NCBI GenBank assembly: GCA_902588745.1
Contig: CACIQI010000009.1
Coordinates: 1-60,591 of the forward strand
Origin: an uncultured Alphaproteobacteria bacterium
GTDB taxonomy: Bacteria > Pseudomonadota > Alphaproteobacteria > HIMB59 > GCA-002718135
DNA length: 60,591 nt
Reading direction: 5' to 3'
The notes beneath the pieces were generated by a model. The model was not told the DNA's origin, did no database searches, and saw nothing but the letters and a program-made list of their open reading frames with translations. Both the position numbers and the translations under genes were made by a program. The number at the start of each line of letters is the position of its first letter. Position 1 is the stretch's first letter. Shown here one piece after another: positions 1 to 9,630 of this stretch.

Positions 1-1
1 A

Positions 2-988
2 CTAAAATTGATTTTTCATGAAGTTAAACCAATTCTGACCTATTATTTTTGTAGAAACTTTTTCTGGAATATTATTTTCACACATTAAATAAAATAAATT
101 ATTTAAGTCACTTGGTTGCTTATACCAACTTGGTAACTTAGGCCATTTTGGATTTTTATCTTTAGATTCTCCATAGTCGATATTTTTGGTCCACTTTCCA
201 TTCCTCATCCACATAACTACATCATCAGGCCAATTTAAACAAAGATCAGAACCTATTCCAATATTGTCTTCACCAATTAGGTTTACTAGCTCCTTAATCA
301 TTTCACAAAAATCTTCTATAGTACAATCACCTAAATTTTTAAGATGGTAAGGATATAAACTTAACCCAATAAAGCCATTTTTTTTAACAAGTTTTTGTAA
401 AATATCAGTATCAATGTTTCTTTTAGATTTATGAAAGAAATTTGGGTTAGCATGAGAAATTGCCACAGGTTTATTTGAGAATTCAATAGCATCAAGACAA
501 GTTTGCTTTCCTGCATGACTTAAATCTACAATCATGCCAAGTCTATTCATTTCTTCAATTACAGCTTTTCCAAATCGTGAAACACCTGAGTCTTTAGGTT
601 CAAAACATCCTCCAGCAAGTGGGGTTTGATTATTATAGGTGAGTTGCATAAATCTCACACCTGCTTCATAAAATTTTTCAATTAAAAATATATCATTCGC
701 AATAGGAGCTGAATTTTGAAAACCAAAAATAATTGCAACTTTATTATTTTTTTTAGCATCCAAAATATCTACGGTAGTTTTTGCGTGAGCAATAATATCA
801 TGATGCTCTTTAAAAAGACGGTGCCAATAATTTATTTTTTCAAAAGACTCTTCAGTATTTTCCCAATACACTAATGTCGCATGAATTGCATTTAATCCAG
901 CTTGGTGGGCATTTTCAAATAATTCCCTATTCCAGTTACAATATTCCAATCCATCAATTAGAAGTATATCTTCACTTATTTTTGACAT
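2..988 (-). CDS. Membrane dipeptidase (peptidase M19)-like protein, altered metal site
   Basis: 328 aa, complete; the stop codon is at the window edge. The M19 amidohydrolase barrel is recognisable from 'VDLSH' (His158), 'AISHANP' (His179) and a C-terminal 'GIGSDLC'. Classical renal-dipeptidase-type enzymes hold two zinc ions with a DGHND motif near the N terminus plus a mid-barrel Glu. Here the first motif reads DGLEY (residues 12-16) and the Glu position is Gln91, so part of the binuclear site appears lost. Such DGLxY proteins are, from memory, found beside dimethylglycine/sarcosine demethylation genes, which fits soxBDAG a few kb away on the same strand. A real dipeptidase activity is therefore doubtful; the substrate may be a small cyclic or N-methyl amide. 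Family assignment is firm, function is not. Confidence 0.85.
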   Translation of the reverse strand: MSKISEDILLIDGLEYCNWNRELFENAHQAGLNAIHATLVYWENTEESFEKINYWHRLFKEHHDIIAHAKTTVDILDAKKNNKVAIIFGFQNSAPIANDIFLIEKFYEAGVRFMQLTYNNQTPLAGGCFEPKDSGVSRFGKAVIEEMNRLGMIVDLSHAGKQTCLDAIEFSNKPVAISHANPNFFHKSKRNIDTDILQKLVKKNGFIGLSLYPYHLKNLGDCTIEDFCEMIKELVNLIGEDNIGIGSDLCLNWPDDVVMWMRNGKWTKNIDYGESKDKNPKWPKLPSWYKQPSDLNNLFYLMCENNIPEKVSTKIIGQNWFNFMKNQF

Positions 989-1042
989 AGCTTAATACTT
1001 CTATTAATGAAAAAACCAAAATTAACTATAGATATTTAATAA

Positions 1043-2707
1043 ATGTTACAAAAAGTAAGAGAAAACGATAACTACATGAAACTATCAAGAATGGGTTCAC
1101 GCTATCCTTCTCGGCTTAGTTTTTCTAGAAGTATGTTAAGAAGATTGATCAACGACAACTGGGAAATACATAAGTCAAAATTTGATTTAGATAAAGATGG
1201 TTTCGGCACGGTTGTTTATGAAATAATTATTAATAAGCAAACTTATTCACTTGTATGTTTCTCTGCTTTTCTAGATGATAAGGATAGAAGTGATAGAGTT
1301 ATCGCTAGTAAATGGGATACAGCCTATACGTTACATGTAGGTAAATTATCTGATCAAGATCTAAATAGATTAAAAAAAACAATTCCTCTTCAAGAATCAG
1401 GTCGTAATTCTCCAGATGAGTTAATTCTTAGCAGAGCAAATAAAAGTGTAAGATTGTTTCAGTATGTTGTCGATTGTCTTTCAAATGGTAATCAGCCAGA
1501 TATTTACGAAATAAATAAAGTTGGCTATTTGTTAAGAACTACTGCTGTTTATGGTAGTGGTAAATTTGGATTATCAGATTTTACTAATACAAAAAATACA
1601 ACTGTTTTCAATCAGCCCTTTAGAGCAGAAATGTTATCAGTTTATTTAATTAGAGAATTCAGTATTGAATTAGTTGAACATGTTGCAAGGCAAATAAACC
1701 CAAAAAAAGCAGTAAAGTTAGATAGAAAAATTAAACAACATTTAGGTATTGGTAATTCAACAGGTTTAGGTATGGCACCTTTTATCATTAAACATCCAAA
1801 GTTGATTAATAAGTGGATGAAACAGTACACAAAGACATTAGAAGAAATTTCTCAAATTGAGTTAGATAATATAGTTTTCGAAAAATATAAAAATCTTTTG
1901 AATAAAGCTCTAAATTATCTTGAAGAAGTTAACACAAGTGATGAATTCCAAATTAATAAAAATAAATTAACTACTGAAGATTTAAAAAAATATATTTCCT
2001 ACATTAATGACCTAGATCTTTCTCAAAAATTTAAATGGTTAGATATTTTAGATTATTGTGATTCGAATTTTAATAATGATACTAAGGAAATTGCAAGAGT
2101 ACAACTAATTGAATTATATCCTCAAATATCAGAAGAGTTAGCAGAAGATATGGCAGATGAGGAGATAATGGATATTGATGGAAATCAATCTATTGGAGAT
2201 TTGAAAAAAACAATCAATGATAAATATTCTTGGATAAAAAATATTGATTTTAATAATAAAGATAGCAATTATTTATTTTGGTATGTTTCAGCAGCTAAGT
2301 TAGAACCTAGATTAGGTGAAAGATATAATGAACAAGGAAGTGAATTGGAGCAAAATCTAGGAATTGCAAAAATGGTTAATGATTTATTTAAGCAAATTAA
2401 AAATGTAGATGAAAATCAATTAATTTGTGAATTTTTGTTAATGCATCCGGAATACAGAGGAATTGTTAAGAGAATTCAATCTTTAAAAAATTATCCTTTT
2501 TCAGAAGTTCAAGATAATGTTCTTGATAAAAAAACAATGCCAATTGATATGTTAAGATTTAAGTTATCTTTTTTTGGAGCTAATCGTTATGATCCTAAGT
2601 CAGATAGATGGTTAAGAGTAAGTTTTTTTTCTGGAGCCCCTTATTTATCAGATCTGAGTAATAAAAATGTTGATGAATGGGGTTTTGCAACAATGAGTAC
2701 ATATTAA
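1043..2707 (+). CDS. Conserved protein of unknown function, partner of DUF3726-like gene
   Basis: 554 aa, soluble, with no signal peptide or membrane segment. I cannot name a domain with certainty. The N terminus (from about residue 16) is basic, with 'RYPSRLSFSRSMLRRL', and the C terminus has 'LSFFGANRYDPKSDRW'; both look like conserved blocks, and I recall similar long proteins in alphaproteobacterial amino-acid/betaine clusters. The middle (residues 280-420) is Asp/Glu/Asn/Lys rich and probably helical. The start could equally be the ATG at 1076 or 1091, since no clear Shine-Dalgarno precedes 1043. It is followed after 5 bases by the DUF3726-like gene and diverges from the M19 gene, so the two plus-strand genes probably form an operon inserted between the dipeptidase gene and soxG. 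Confidence 0.75.
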   Translation: MLQKVRENDNYMKLSRMGSRYPSRLSFSRSMLRRLINDNWEIHKSKFDLDKDGFGTVVYEIIINKQTYSLVCFSAFLDDKDRSDRVIASKWDTAYTLHVGKLSDQDLNRLKKTIPLQESGRNSPDELILSRANKSVRLFQYVVDCLSNGNQPDIYEINKVGYLLRTTAVYGSGKFGLSDFTNTKNTTVFNQPFRAEMLSVYLIREFSIELVEHVARQINPKKAVKLDRKIKQHLGIGNSTGLGMAPFIIKHPKLINKWMKQYTKTLEEISQIELDNIVFEKYKNLLNKALNYLEEVNTSDEFQINKNKLTTEDLKKYISYINDLDLSQKFKWLDILDYCDSNFNNDTKEIARVQLIELYPQISEELAEDMADEEIMDIDGNQSIGDLKKTINDKYSWIKNIDFNNKDSNYLFWYVSAAKLEPRLGERYNEQGSELEQNLGIAKMVNDLFKQIKNVDENQLICEFLLMHPEYRGIVKRIQSLKNYPFSEVQDNVLDKKTMPIDMLRFKLSFFGANRYDPKSDRWLRVSFFSGAPYLSDLSNKNVDEWGFATMSTY

Positions 2708-2712
2708 TATCT

Positions 2713-3393
2713 GTGAGTTATTCTTACTATGAAGTCTACACTAATACACAACGAGCTTTTTCAGGATTAGGATTCACTTATGGATCAGATGAGGATGCTG
2801 CATTTATTACAACATGGCTTGAAGTTTTTGGTTTCGATGGAATCAAATTATTAACATTTAAGATTGAGGAATTAGATAACACCTTTAATGCTAGTATAGA
2901 TCCGTCAAAAATAAATGATGAGTTTGATTGTAAAAATAAATCTTTTTTGGTGATAGGCCCAGGATTAATCGATTATTTAATATCAAAAATAGATAAAAGG
3001 GATAACTTTAAATTAACTTTAAAAAATTGTAGTGACCCTATATTCTTAATACCCTTACTTTACAAATATGCCAAAAAAAATATTAATTCACAGTTTTTAT
3101 TAGATCAAAAAGTTAATGTACAAATAACAAATAAAAATATTAGAGTTAATAGAGAAATTATCTCTACAAATTATCAAAGAAATTTTGATCTTTTACTCAC
3201 AAAGAATATTTTAAAGGAACAAAAGTTAGATATTAATATTTCATCATCAAATATAAATAACTTGCTCTCTAAGGGTATTAATCCTGATAAAGAATCTTGG
3301 CAGGAAATATCTAAAATAGCTTTTAGAACTTTTGTTCCTGAGTCAGAGGAATCTAGGGCAAAAGGTGCCGGAGGTGGTGATGCAAATGATTAA
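2713..3393 (+). CDS. DUF3726-like protein
   Basis: 226 aa from a GTG at 2713. An upstream ATG at 2677 would add 12 residues encoded inside the preceding gene, and the family-like N terminus ('SYSYYEVYTNTQRAFSGLGF') begins exactly at the GTG, so I prefer it. The pattern of a small N-terminal helix followed by 'DEDAAFITTWLEVFGFDG' resembles DUF3726, a family of about 200 aa with no known activity that I recall from alphaproteobacteria. The C terminus is an acidic and Gly-rich tail. It starts 5 bases after the stop of the 554-aa gene, suggesting translational coupling and a joint role. Assignment to DUF3726 is from recall of the pattern, not from a search. Confidence 0.65.
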   Translation: MSYSYYEVYTNTQRAFSGLGFTYGSDEDAAFITTWLEVFGFDGIKLLTFKIEELDNTFNASIDPSKINDEFDCKNKSFLVIGPGLIDYLISKIDKRDNFKLTLKNCSDPIFLIPLLYKYAKKNINSQFLLDQKVNVQITNKNIRVNREIISTNYQRNFDLLLTKNILKEQKLDINISSSNINNLLSKGINPDKESWQEISKIAFRTFVPESEESRAKGAGGGDAND

Positions 3394-3467
3394 TTTACTA
3401 TATGCAAATCGCTAAATATATTAGTAATTAGTTTATAACCAGTTTCCGTTACCCTAAAATAATCTAT

Positions 3468-4031
3468 TTATCTCTCTAATACTTCGTATCCAAACTGATC
3501 TGCTGTTTCAAGAAGGATCTCCCAAATTGATAAAGCAAAACCTCTTGGTATATATAGACAGTAATTATTAGAGGATATTTTAAATAACTTAACACTGACA
3601 TGATGAATGGCTGTGCTAGCAGAAGATAGATCTGGAAAATTCCTAGCTCTTAAATCAATTGGAAGATGTCTATTTAAAAATAATGATGAATTATCTCCTG
3701 TAATTTCAATACCTGTGAAAGCATGAGACATGTCTAAAATTGTTGCGATTTGCTCACTTATTTCAATTTCTTTATTAAATAGCCACCATTTCAAAGGTTC
3801 CATTCTCCATAATGATTTATTTTCAAAAATTATCCCTTTATTAAAACTAGGAATATTTTTAATTTTTAGTTCTTTTGATATTAAATTATTCATTTCATCA
3901 ATTTTGTCAGGCCAACAAGCAATTTGCAAAATTTCTAAACTTTTTAATTCTTTAAATGTTAGAGATTGTTTCTCGCTTGATGAATATTTTCCAACCTTAT
4001 AAATTGTTTCTAGTGCAGAATGTCTATGCAT
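3468..4031 (-). CDS. soxG: Sarcosine oxidase gamma subunit
   Basis: 187 aa from ATG 4031, which has AAAGGAG nine bases upstream; the longer reading to 4055 adds 8 residues and lacks such a site. It is related to the folate-binding GcvT/YgfZ fold and is the smallest catalytic-complex partner except delta. Last gene of soxBDAG, overlapping the end of soxA by 8 bases, which is the standard order of the heterotetrameric enzyme. In the complex it packs against alpha and beta; sequence conservation is always weak, so the call leans on size, order and 'DLRARNFPDLSSA' in the middle of the protein. Confidence 0.9.
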   Translation of the reverse strand: MHRHSALETIYKVGKYSSSEKQSLTFKELKSLEILQIACWPDKIDEMNNLISKELKIKNIPSFNKGIIFENKSLWRMEPLKWWLFNKEIEISEQIATILDMSHAFTGIEITGDNSSLFLNRHLPIDLRARNFPDLSSASTAIHHVSVKLFKISSNNYCLYIPRGFALSIWEILLETADQFGYEVLER

Positions 4032-6981
4032 ACATTCGTTCTCCTTTAGGATCAATCATATGTGGTGAAACAACTTTTAAATTCATTTGTTTATTTCTTA
4101 CAGGATCTGCGCCGACTAAAGTGGTATCTTTCCATTTATCTAAACCACCTTTTACAAAACCTATTCCAATCCAATGTCCAAGTTCTGGAGAATAAGTGAC
4201 TGAGGTGATTCTTCCGATACCCTGTCCTTTAATATTATTTTTTTCACACACAATAGTTCCAGCATTAAAAGTTTCTTTTAGGTTTGTAGGAAAGAAGCCT
4301 ACTAGAATTTCACGATCATTATTTTTTAAAACTCCTCGTTTTCTCATTGCGCTTCCAATATATGATTTTTTTGTAGATGCCATTTTGCTTAAACCTGCAT
4401 CATCAATTGTTACCCTCCCATCAAGCTCAGCAGCTGTTACATGACCTTTTTCAACTCTAAGTGCACCTAAAGCTTCTAATCCATATAAACATCCATCATA
4501 TTTTTTTGCATTTTCCCAAAGTAAGTCCATCATAGTATTAGCAAAATCTGATTTGACATAAACTTCAAAAGCTAATTCGCCAGAAAAACTAATTCTTGCA
4601 ATCCTACAAGGAATATTACCTTTAAGAAATGTTGAAGTAACACCCATAAAAGGTAATTTATTATTAGTTATAACCAAAGAATCATCGACACAATTATTGA
4701 GAACTTCTCTAGATTTAGGTCCTGCAACTGATACACCTGCCCATTGTTCAGAAATACTAGTCACATTAACATCAAGATCTGTCCATCTAGTTTGAAGTAA
4801 TTCTTCTAACCATGACATCACTTTTGCAGCTTCACCTGTAGACGTCGTCATAAAATATTCATTTTCTGCTAATCTCCAAGATGTGCCATCATCCATTACA
4901 ATACCGTCATCACGCAACATGATACCGTATCTAGCTTTTCCAACTTGTAGTTTTGAAAAACCATTCGAATAAATTCTATTTAAAAATTCAGTAGAGCCTG
5001 GTCCTTGAATAGCAATTTTGCCTAATGATGTTATATCACAAATTCCAACTGTTTTTCTTACTGTTGATGCTTCTCTTATATAAGAGTCACTTAAAGTTTC
5101 ATTTTTTTTGGGATAATACCAAGGTCTTTGATACAATCCAACTTCAATCATTTTTGCACCATGATCAATATTCCATTGATGCATTGGCGTTACTCTTAAC
5201 GGCCTAAAATGTTTTCCAACATTTCTTCCGCTTAAGGCACCTATAGATACAGGAGTATAAGGAGGTCTAAATACAGTAGTTCCAACTTCTGGAATTTCTT
5301 TATTTAAAAGTTCAGCCATTAAAGATAATCCAATGATATTTCCCATTTTTCCTTGATCGTTTGCCATACCTAAAGTTGTGTATCTTTTAAGATGCTCTAC
5401 CGAAATGAAACCTTCACGATGTGCAAGTCTTACGTCATCTGTTGTCACATCATGTTGATAATCTACAAAACTTTTTGATCTAGATTTTTTATATTTTACT
5501 TCATACAGTGGTTGTATGGGATTTTTCCATCCACCAGGTTTTGGGAAAAAATAATTTGTTTTAGAAATACCTAAACGGTTCAACGCATCAGTAGTTCCTG
5601 CTATCCCAGAAGCAATACAATCATTTTTATTCCATAAACCTCTAGAAGAACCTACCATTGTAATATTTTCTTTTGTGTCACTTGGTAAAAAACAAGCATT
5701 GTTATAATCCCATTTAGGCTTTACGCCTCTATGAGATAACAAATGTACAGCAGGTGACCAGCCACCTGATAATAGAACCTGATCACAATCTATAGTTTCA
5801 GATTTATTAATAGTTTCACTTTTTGATATATCTAAACTATGAATTTTTTTTGAACCATTAATATTATAAGGTACATACCCTTTTCTAATTTCAAAACTTT
5901 TATTTGTCTCAATTTCAAAATTAGTTCGTGAATCAAGAACAGTTACATTGGCCCCAGCTTCTGATAATTGATGTGCTGTTTCATAAACAGAATCATTATT
6001 TGTAGCTATCACAATTCTTTTTCCGGTAAGTACACCATATCTATTCAAATAATGCTTTGATGCATTTACAGTCATTACACCAGGAATATCATTATTATTA
6101 AATGCAATGTGTCTTTCAATTGCTCCAGCACCAACAATTATATGCTTTGCTCTAATGGTCCAAAATCTTTGGCGTGGAATGTTTACATTTGGTGCTGATA
6201 TATGGTCTGTTACTCTCTCTAATAAACCAACAACGCAATTATCATATAATCCGAATGCAGTAGTTCTAGTCATTATTTTTATGCCTAGATTTTCAAGTTG
6301 ATTTTTAATTTGTGAGTTATCAAAATCATTTTCTGCAAGTTGATTTCCTCCAATAAGACTATCTTGCTCAACTAAAATAACATCTAATTTTTTTTCTGCT
6401 GCCTCTATTGCTGCTGCAACACCAGCAGGTCCTGATCCTACAACAATTAAATCACAAAAATCATGAGCATGCTCATAAGTATCTGGATCAGGTAACCCAG
6501 AAGCACTTCCCATTCCCGCAGCTTTTCTAATAAACTTTTCAAAAAACATCCATATGGCTGTTCCTTTACCCCATTCAAGTGGAGGTATTCCCATGAAAGT
6601 TTTATAATAAAAACCAGCTGCAAAAAATCTACCTAAGTAATTATTTATTCCCGCTAGATCAAAATTTACGTTTGGAAATGCATTTTGACCACTTGCTTCC
6701 AAACCATTATATAATTCTTGTGTTGTTGCTCTTACATTCGGATCTCTTCTATCTTTTGAACCAATTGTAACTAAGGCGCCGGATTCCTCGACTCCACTAG
6801 AAAATATTCCTCTTGGTCTATGATATTTAAAACTTCTTCCAACTATACCGATATTATTTGCTAGTAATGCCGATGCTAGTGTATCTCCTTCAAAGCCTTT
6901 GTAATTTTTTTTATCCCAACTAAAGGATAAAATTTTATCTCTATTAATTTTTCCATAGTTATCTATTCTTCTTGTCTTCAT
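4024..6981 (-). CDS. soxA: Sarcosine oxidase alpha subunit
   Basis: 985 aa, the usual alpha-subunit size. Domains: an N-terminal ferredoxin-like segment with 'RSFKYHRPRG' (residues 49-58), a Rossmann NAD-binding domain with GSGPAG (182-187), and a GcvT-like folate-binding C-terminal half starting near residue 590. The heterotetrameric enzyme oxidises sarcosine to glycine, giving H2O2 and 5,10-methylene-tetrahydrofolate. It overlaps soxD by 4 bases and soxG by 8, so the four subunits are translated as one coupled unit. It could in principle act on other N-methyl amino acids, since the family includes dimethylglycine-type enzymes. Confidence 0.96.
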   Translation of the reverse strand: MKTRRIDNYGKINRDKILSFSWDKKNYKGFEGDTLASALLANNIGIVGRSFKYHRPRGIFSSGVEESGALVTIGSKDRRDPNVRATTQELYNGLEASGQNAFPNVNFDLAGINNYLGRFFAAGFYYKTFMGIPPLEWGKGTAIWMFFEKFIRKAAGMGSASGLPDPDTYEHAHDFCDLIVVGSGPAGVAAAIEAAEKKLDVILVEQDSLIGGNQLAENDFDNSQIKNQLENLGIKIMTRTTAFGLYDNCVVGLLERVTDHISAPNVNIPRQRFWTIRAKHIIVGAGAIERHIAFNNNDIPGVMTVNASKHYLNRYGVLTGKRIVIATNNDSVYETAHQLSEAGANVTVLDSRTNFEIETNKSFEIRKGYVPYNINGSKKIHSLDISKSETINKSETIDCDQVLLSGGWSPAVHLLSHRGVKPKWDYNNACFLPSDTKENITMVGSSRGLWNKNDCIASGIAGTTDALNRLGISKTNYFFPKPGGWKNPIQPLYEVKYKKSRSKSFVDYQHDVTTDDVRLAHREGFISVEHLKRYTTLGMANDQGKMGNIIGLSLMAELLNKEIPEVGTTVFRPPYTPVSIGALSGRNVGKHFRPLRVTPMHQWNIDHGAKMIEVGLYQRPWYYPKKNETLSDSYIREASTVRKTVGICDITSLGKIAIQGPGSTEFLNRIYSNGFSKLQVGKARYGIMLRDDGIVMDDGTSWRLAENEYFMTTSTGEAAKVMSWLEELLQTRWTDLDVNVTSISEQWAGVSVAGPKSREVLNNCVDDSLVITNNKLPFMGVTSTFLKGNIPCRIARISFSGELAFEVYVKSDFANTMMDLLWENAKKYDGCLYGLEALGALRVEKGHVTAAELDGRVTIDDAGLSKMASTKKSYIGSAMRKRGVLKNNDREILVGFFPTNLKETFNAGTIVCEKNNIKGQGIGRITSVTYSPELGHWIGIGFVKGGLDKWKDTTLVGADPVRNKQMNLKVVSPHMIDPKGERMYA

Positions 6982-7262
6982 TTATTATTTTCTACAACCT
7001 TCTGTAAATCCGGATGGCATGGTTTGACACTTTTTATTTCATGAGTGACAGTAGAACGTTCAACTACCAACCACATTCTACATCCATTAGAATGATGCCA
7101 TGTTTCAAATTGAAAACCTTTTATATTTTTTCTGAAAAATATAGCTTCAGTCCATTCTTTCTCTAATGCATCTAACGAAGGATAATTGATTGTTGCATCT
7201 CCTCCATAACTAAATTCACTATGATCTCTTTCACCACAATAAGGACAATTGATTCTAATCAT
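6978..7262 (-). CDS. soxD: Sarcosine oxidase delta subunit
   Basis: 94 aa zinc-binding subunit. The four ligands are visible: Cys6 and Cys9 in 'CPYCGERDH', and His57 and Cys61 in 'WHHSNGC'. The ATG directly abuts the stop of soxB (7263), and the end overlaps soxA by 4 bases. In known complexes it caps the alpha subunit and has a structural role only. Confidence 0.95.
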   Translation of the reverse strand: MIRINCPYCGERDHSEFSYGGDATINYPSLDALEKEWTEAIFFRKNIKGFQFETWHHSNGCRMWLVVERSTVTHEIKSVKPCHPDLQKVVENNK

Positions 7263-8528
7263 TTAACCGTGCAATTTTGGATCAGGTCCTGCGCCACGTT
7301 CATCAATATTGATACCTTTTTCAAATCTTTCTAAATTATGATTTTGTACGTAGTTATGCGGGCTTTCATTTGCAATTAAGTCGGCAAAATACCAACCTGA
7401 TGCAGGACTAGCTTTGAAACCACCATAGTTCCAACCAGCATTTAAATAGAGATTAGATATTGGCGTTTTACAAATAAAAAATGATCCGTCCATTGTCATG
7501 TCCATAACACCTGCCCAATGACGAAGTAATCTTATTCTTCCAAGTGAAGGAAATATTGCCATGGCCGCTTCGGCAACATCTTGAACCATAGGAAGATTTC
7601 CTCTTTGAGCATATGATTTATACCAGTCAAGATCACCACCAAACACCATGCTTCCTTTATCTGACTGCGATATATAGAAATGCGCACCACCTACGCCATA
7701 AACAACAACCTGGTCTAGAAGTGGTTTAACAGCCTCAGATACAAATGCTTGTAGTTTATGGGATTCAATTGGCAGGTTACCTAATTCTGCCATTTGCCAT
7801 AATACTGAAGTATTGCCTGCAACAGCAAATCCTATTTTCTTTCCTTTTATAATTCCTCTTGAAGTTTGAATACTTTCAATATTTCCATTCTTTCTTGTAA
7901 AACCTGTAACTTCACAATTTTGAAGAATGTCTACACCTAATGTATCTGCAGCCCTTGCATAACCCCATGCAACTGCATCGTGTCTTGCATTACCTGCTCT
8001 TTTTTGAACTGCAGCTCCAAGTATTGGAAATCTAGAATTATGATAATTTAAATGCGGAATTTTTTTCTTTAAAGTTTTTAAATCCCAAAGTTCTGCATCA
8101 GTTCCATGGAGTCGCATAATATTATAAATCCGTGAAACTGAATCTTTAGCACCAGGGCTATGAAATAACGAGACATGAGCTCGTTGGCTAAACATTACAT
8201 TATAATTTAATTCATGACTTAAATTTTCCCATAACTTTAAAGAATGTTCATAAAATTCGTGATTGCCTGGCATCATATAATTTGATCTTACAATAGTTGT
8301 ATTACGTCCAGCGTTTCCTCCACCAATCCAGCCTTTTTCTAAGACAGCTACATTTTTTATATTATGATTCTTTGCTAAATAATATGCCGTGGCAAGACCG
8401 TGTAGACCTCCCCCAATTATTACAACATCATAACTATTTTTTGGTTCTGGATCACGCCATTGTCTAGTCCAATAAGACTGACCATTTAAACCGTTTTTAA
8501 TTACATTCCAGGCATTAAATTTTGTCAT
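7263..8528 (-). CDS. soxB: Sarcosine oxidase beta subunit
   Basis: 421 aa FAD/FMN subunit carrying the amine-oxidising site. The dinucleotide fold is at GGGLHG (residues 39-44); 'GRNTTIVRSNY' (about 74-84) is a beta-subunit signature; His183 in 'NARHDAVAWG' corresponds to the histidine that holds FMN covalently in characterised enzymes. First gene of soxBDAG, 76 bases downstream of the proline-racemase-like gene, so it may be read from that operon or from its own promoter in the AT-rich gap. Glycine and formaldehyde equivalents made here would feed the folate pool. Confidence 0.96.
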   Translation of the reverse strand: MTKFNAWNVIKNGLNGQSYWTRQWRDPEPKNSYDVVIIGGGLHGLATAYYLAKNHNIKNVAVLEKGWIGGGNAGRNTTIVRSNYMMPGNHEFYEHSLKLWENLSHELNYNVMFSQRAHVSLFHSPGAKDSVSRIYNIMRLHGTDAELWDLKTLKKKIPHLNYHNSRFPILGAAVQKRAGNARHDAVAWGYARAADTLGVDILQNCEVTGFTRKNGNIESIQTSRGIIKGKKIGFAVAGNTSVLWQMAELGNLPIESHKLQAFVSEAVKPLLDQVVVYGVGGAHFYISQSDKGSMVFGGDLDWYKSYAQRGNLPMVQDVAEAAMAIFPSLGRIRLLRHWAGVMDMTMDGSFFICKTPISNLYLNAGWNYGGFKASPASGWYFADLIANESPHNYVQNHNLERFEKGINIDERGAGPDPKLHG

Positions 8529-8604
8529 TTGTTTTATTAATTATTAGAATAGTTGATAAAAGTAAAATGAATTAACTTGCCATGCTAGTGTTATTTAATC
8601 ACAG

Positions 8605-9630
8605 TTAACTTGATGAATCTGGCCATGTGTCATTTAATCTATAACCTTCTGGAAAAGGATCATCCTTATCGATATATAAAATTTGTTTTCCAGTAATAAA
8701 TGCACTACCTGTTATTTTTGGAATAATACAATTTTTGTTATTAATTGTAATTTCCTTTTCAATACTTGCTTTAAATGTAGATCCTATAATAGACTTTGAT
8801 ATAAATTCTTCATTTATTTGTATTTCATTTTTTTCTTTCATTACTGCTAATCTTGCTGAAGTGCCTGTACCACAAGGTGAACGATCAAGTTTTCCAGGTC
8901 GTATAACAACTGTATTTAATCCTGTAAGTAATGATTGATTATTTTTTTTTAAGGGTTCAATAAATTGGCAAAAGGAAAGATAGTCTAATCCTTTAATAGT
9001 AGGATGTTCAAATCCTATAGTTGCGTTTGCTTCTTTCAACAATTCTTTGGCAACATTTACAAATTTAATTGCATTCTTTGGTTCAATTTTAAGATTAAAA
9101 TCACTAGCATTACAAATTAAAAAACTGTCACCTCCAAAAGCAGTACTTACTTTAATTGTACCATAATTTTTAGTCTTTAAATCTACATCTATTTTATCTG
9201 CAAAGCAGGCAAGATTAGTTAAAGTGACATTTTTAACTTTCTTATTTTCACAATCAGCAACAACTTTTATTAAACCACCAGGAGCTTCAAGTGTAAGCAT
9301 GGTTTTAGGATATTTCATTTGAACAATATTTTTTTCTAATAAGACTGTCGTTACACAAATTGCATTTGATCCGCTCATTGGAGGATTATCTTCTGGTTCC
9401 ATAATTACAAATCCAGCATCTGCATTTTTATTTGAAGGTTCTAAAATAATATTACAATGTTTAAAAACTCCTCCCCGAGGTTCATTTAAAAAAAAATTTC
9501 TCCATTTTTTATCTAAAAAAAGTTTTTTAGAAGCTTCCTCAGGTGAATTAAACTCCAAACCTTTAATTCCAGTTACAACATCCCCAATTTCACCACAGCA
9601 ATGTGTGTTAAATACTGTGATTTCATCCAT
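8605..9630 (-). CDS. Proline racemase family protein, Ser/Cys type (trans-3-hydroxyproline dehydratase-like)
   Basis: 341 aa with the two-domain diaminopimelate-epimerase/proline-racemase fold. True proline racemases and 4-hydroxyproline epimerases use two cysteines. Here the first site reads 'MSGSNAIC' with Ser86, whereas the second, 'DRSPCGTGTSAR', keeps Cys253. Ser or Thr at the first site is the hallmark of trans-3-hydroxy-L-proline dehydratases, so dehydration is likelier than racemisation. Its product, pyrroline-2-carboxylate, would need an ornithine-cyclodeaminase-family reductase, and one lies 4 kb upstream in the same run. The start overlaps the end of the M24 gene by 8 bases. Epimerase activity on another imino acid remains possible. 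Confidence 0.88.
   Translation of the reverse strand: MDEITVFNTHCCGEIGDVVTGIKGLEFNSPEEASKKLFLDKKWRNFFLNEPRGGVFKHCNIILEPSNKNADAGFVIMEPEDNPPMSGSNAICVTTVLLEKNIVQMKYPKTMLTLEAPGGLIKVVADCENKKVKNVTLTNLACFADKIDVDLKTKNYGTIKVSTAFGGDSFLICNASDFNLKIEPKNAIKFVNVAKELLKEANATIGFEHPTIKGLDYLSFCQFIEPLKKNNQSLLTGLNTVVIRPGKLDRSPCGTGTSARLAVMKEKNEIQINEEFISKSIIGSTFKASIEKEITINNKNCIIPKITGSAFITGKQILYIDKDDPFPEGYRLNDTWPDSSS

Noticed and set aside
4024..6981. Glycine cleavage T-protein fused to an oxidoreductase
   Set aside because: The GcvT-like half is normal in sarcosine oxidase alpha subunits, and the soxB-D-A-G order is complete.
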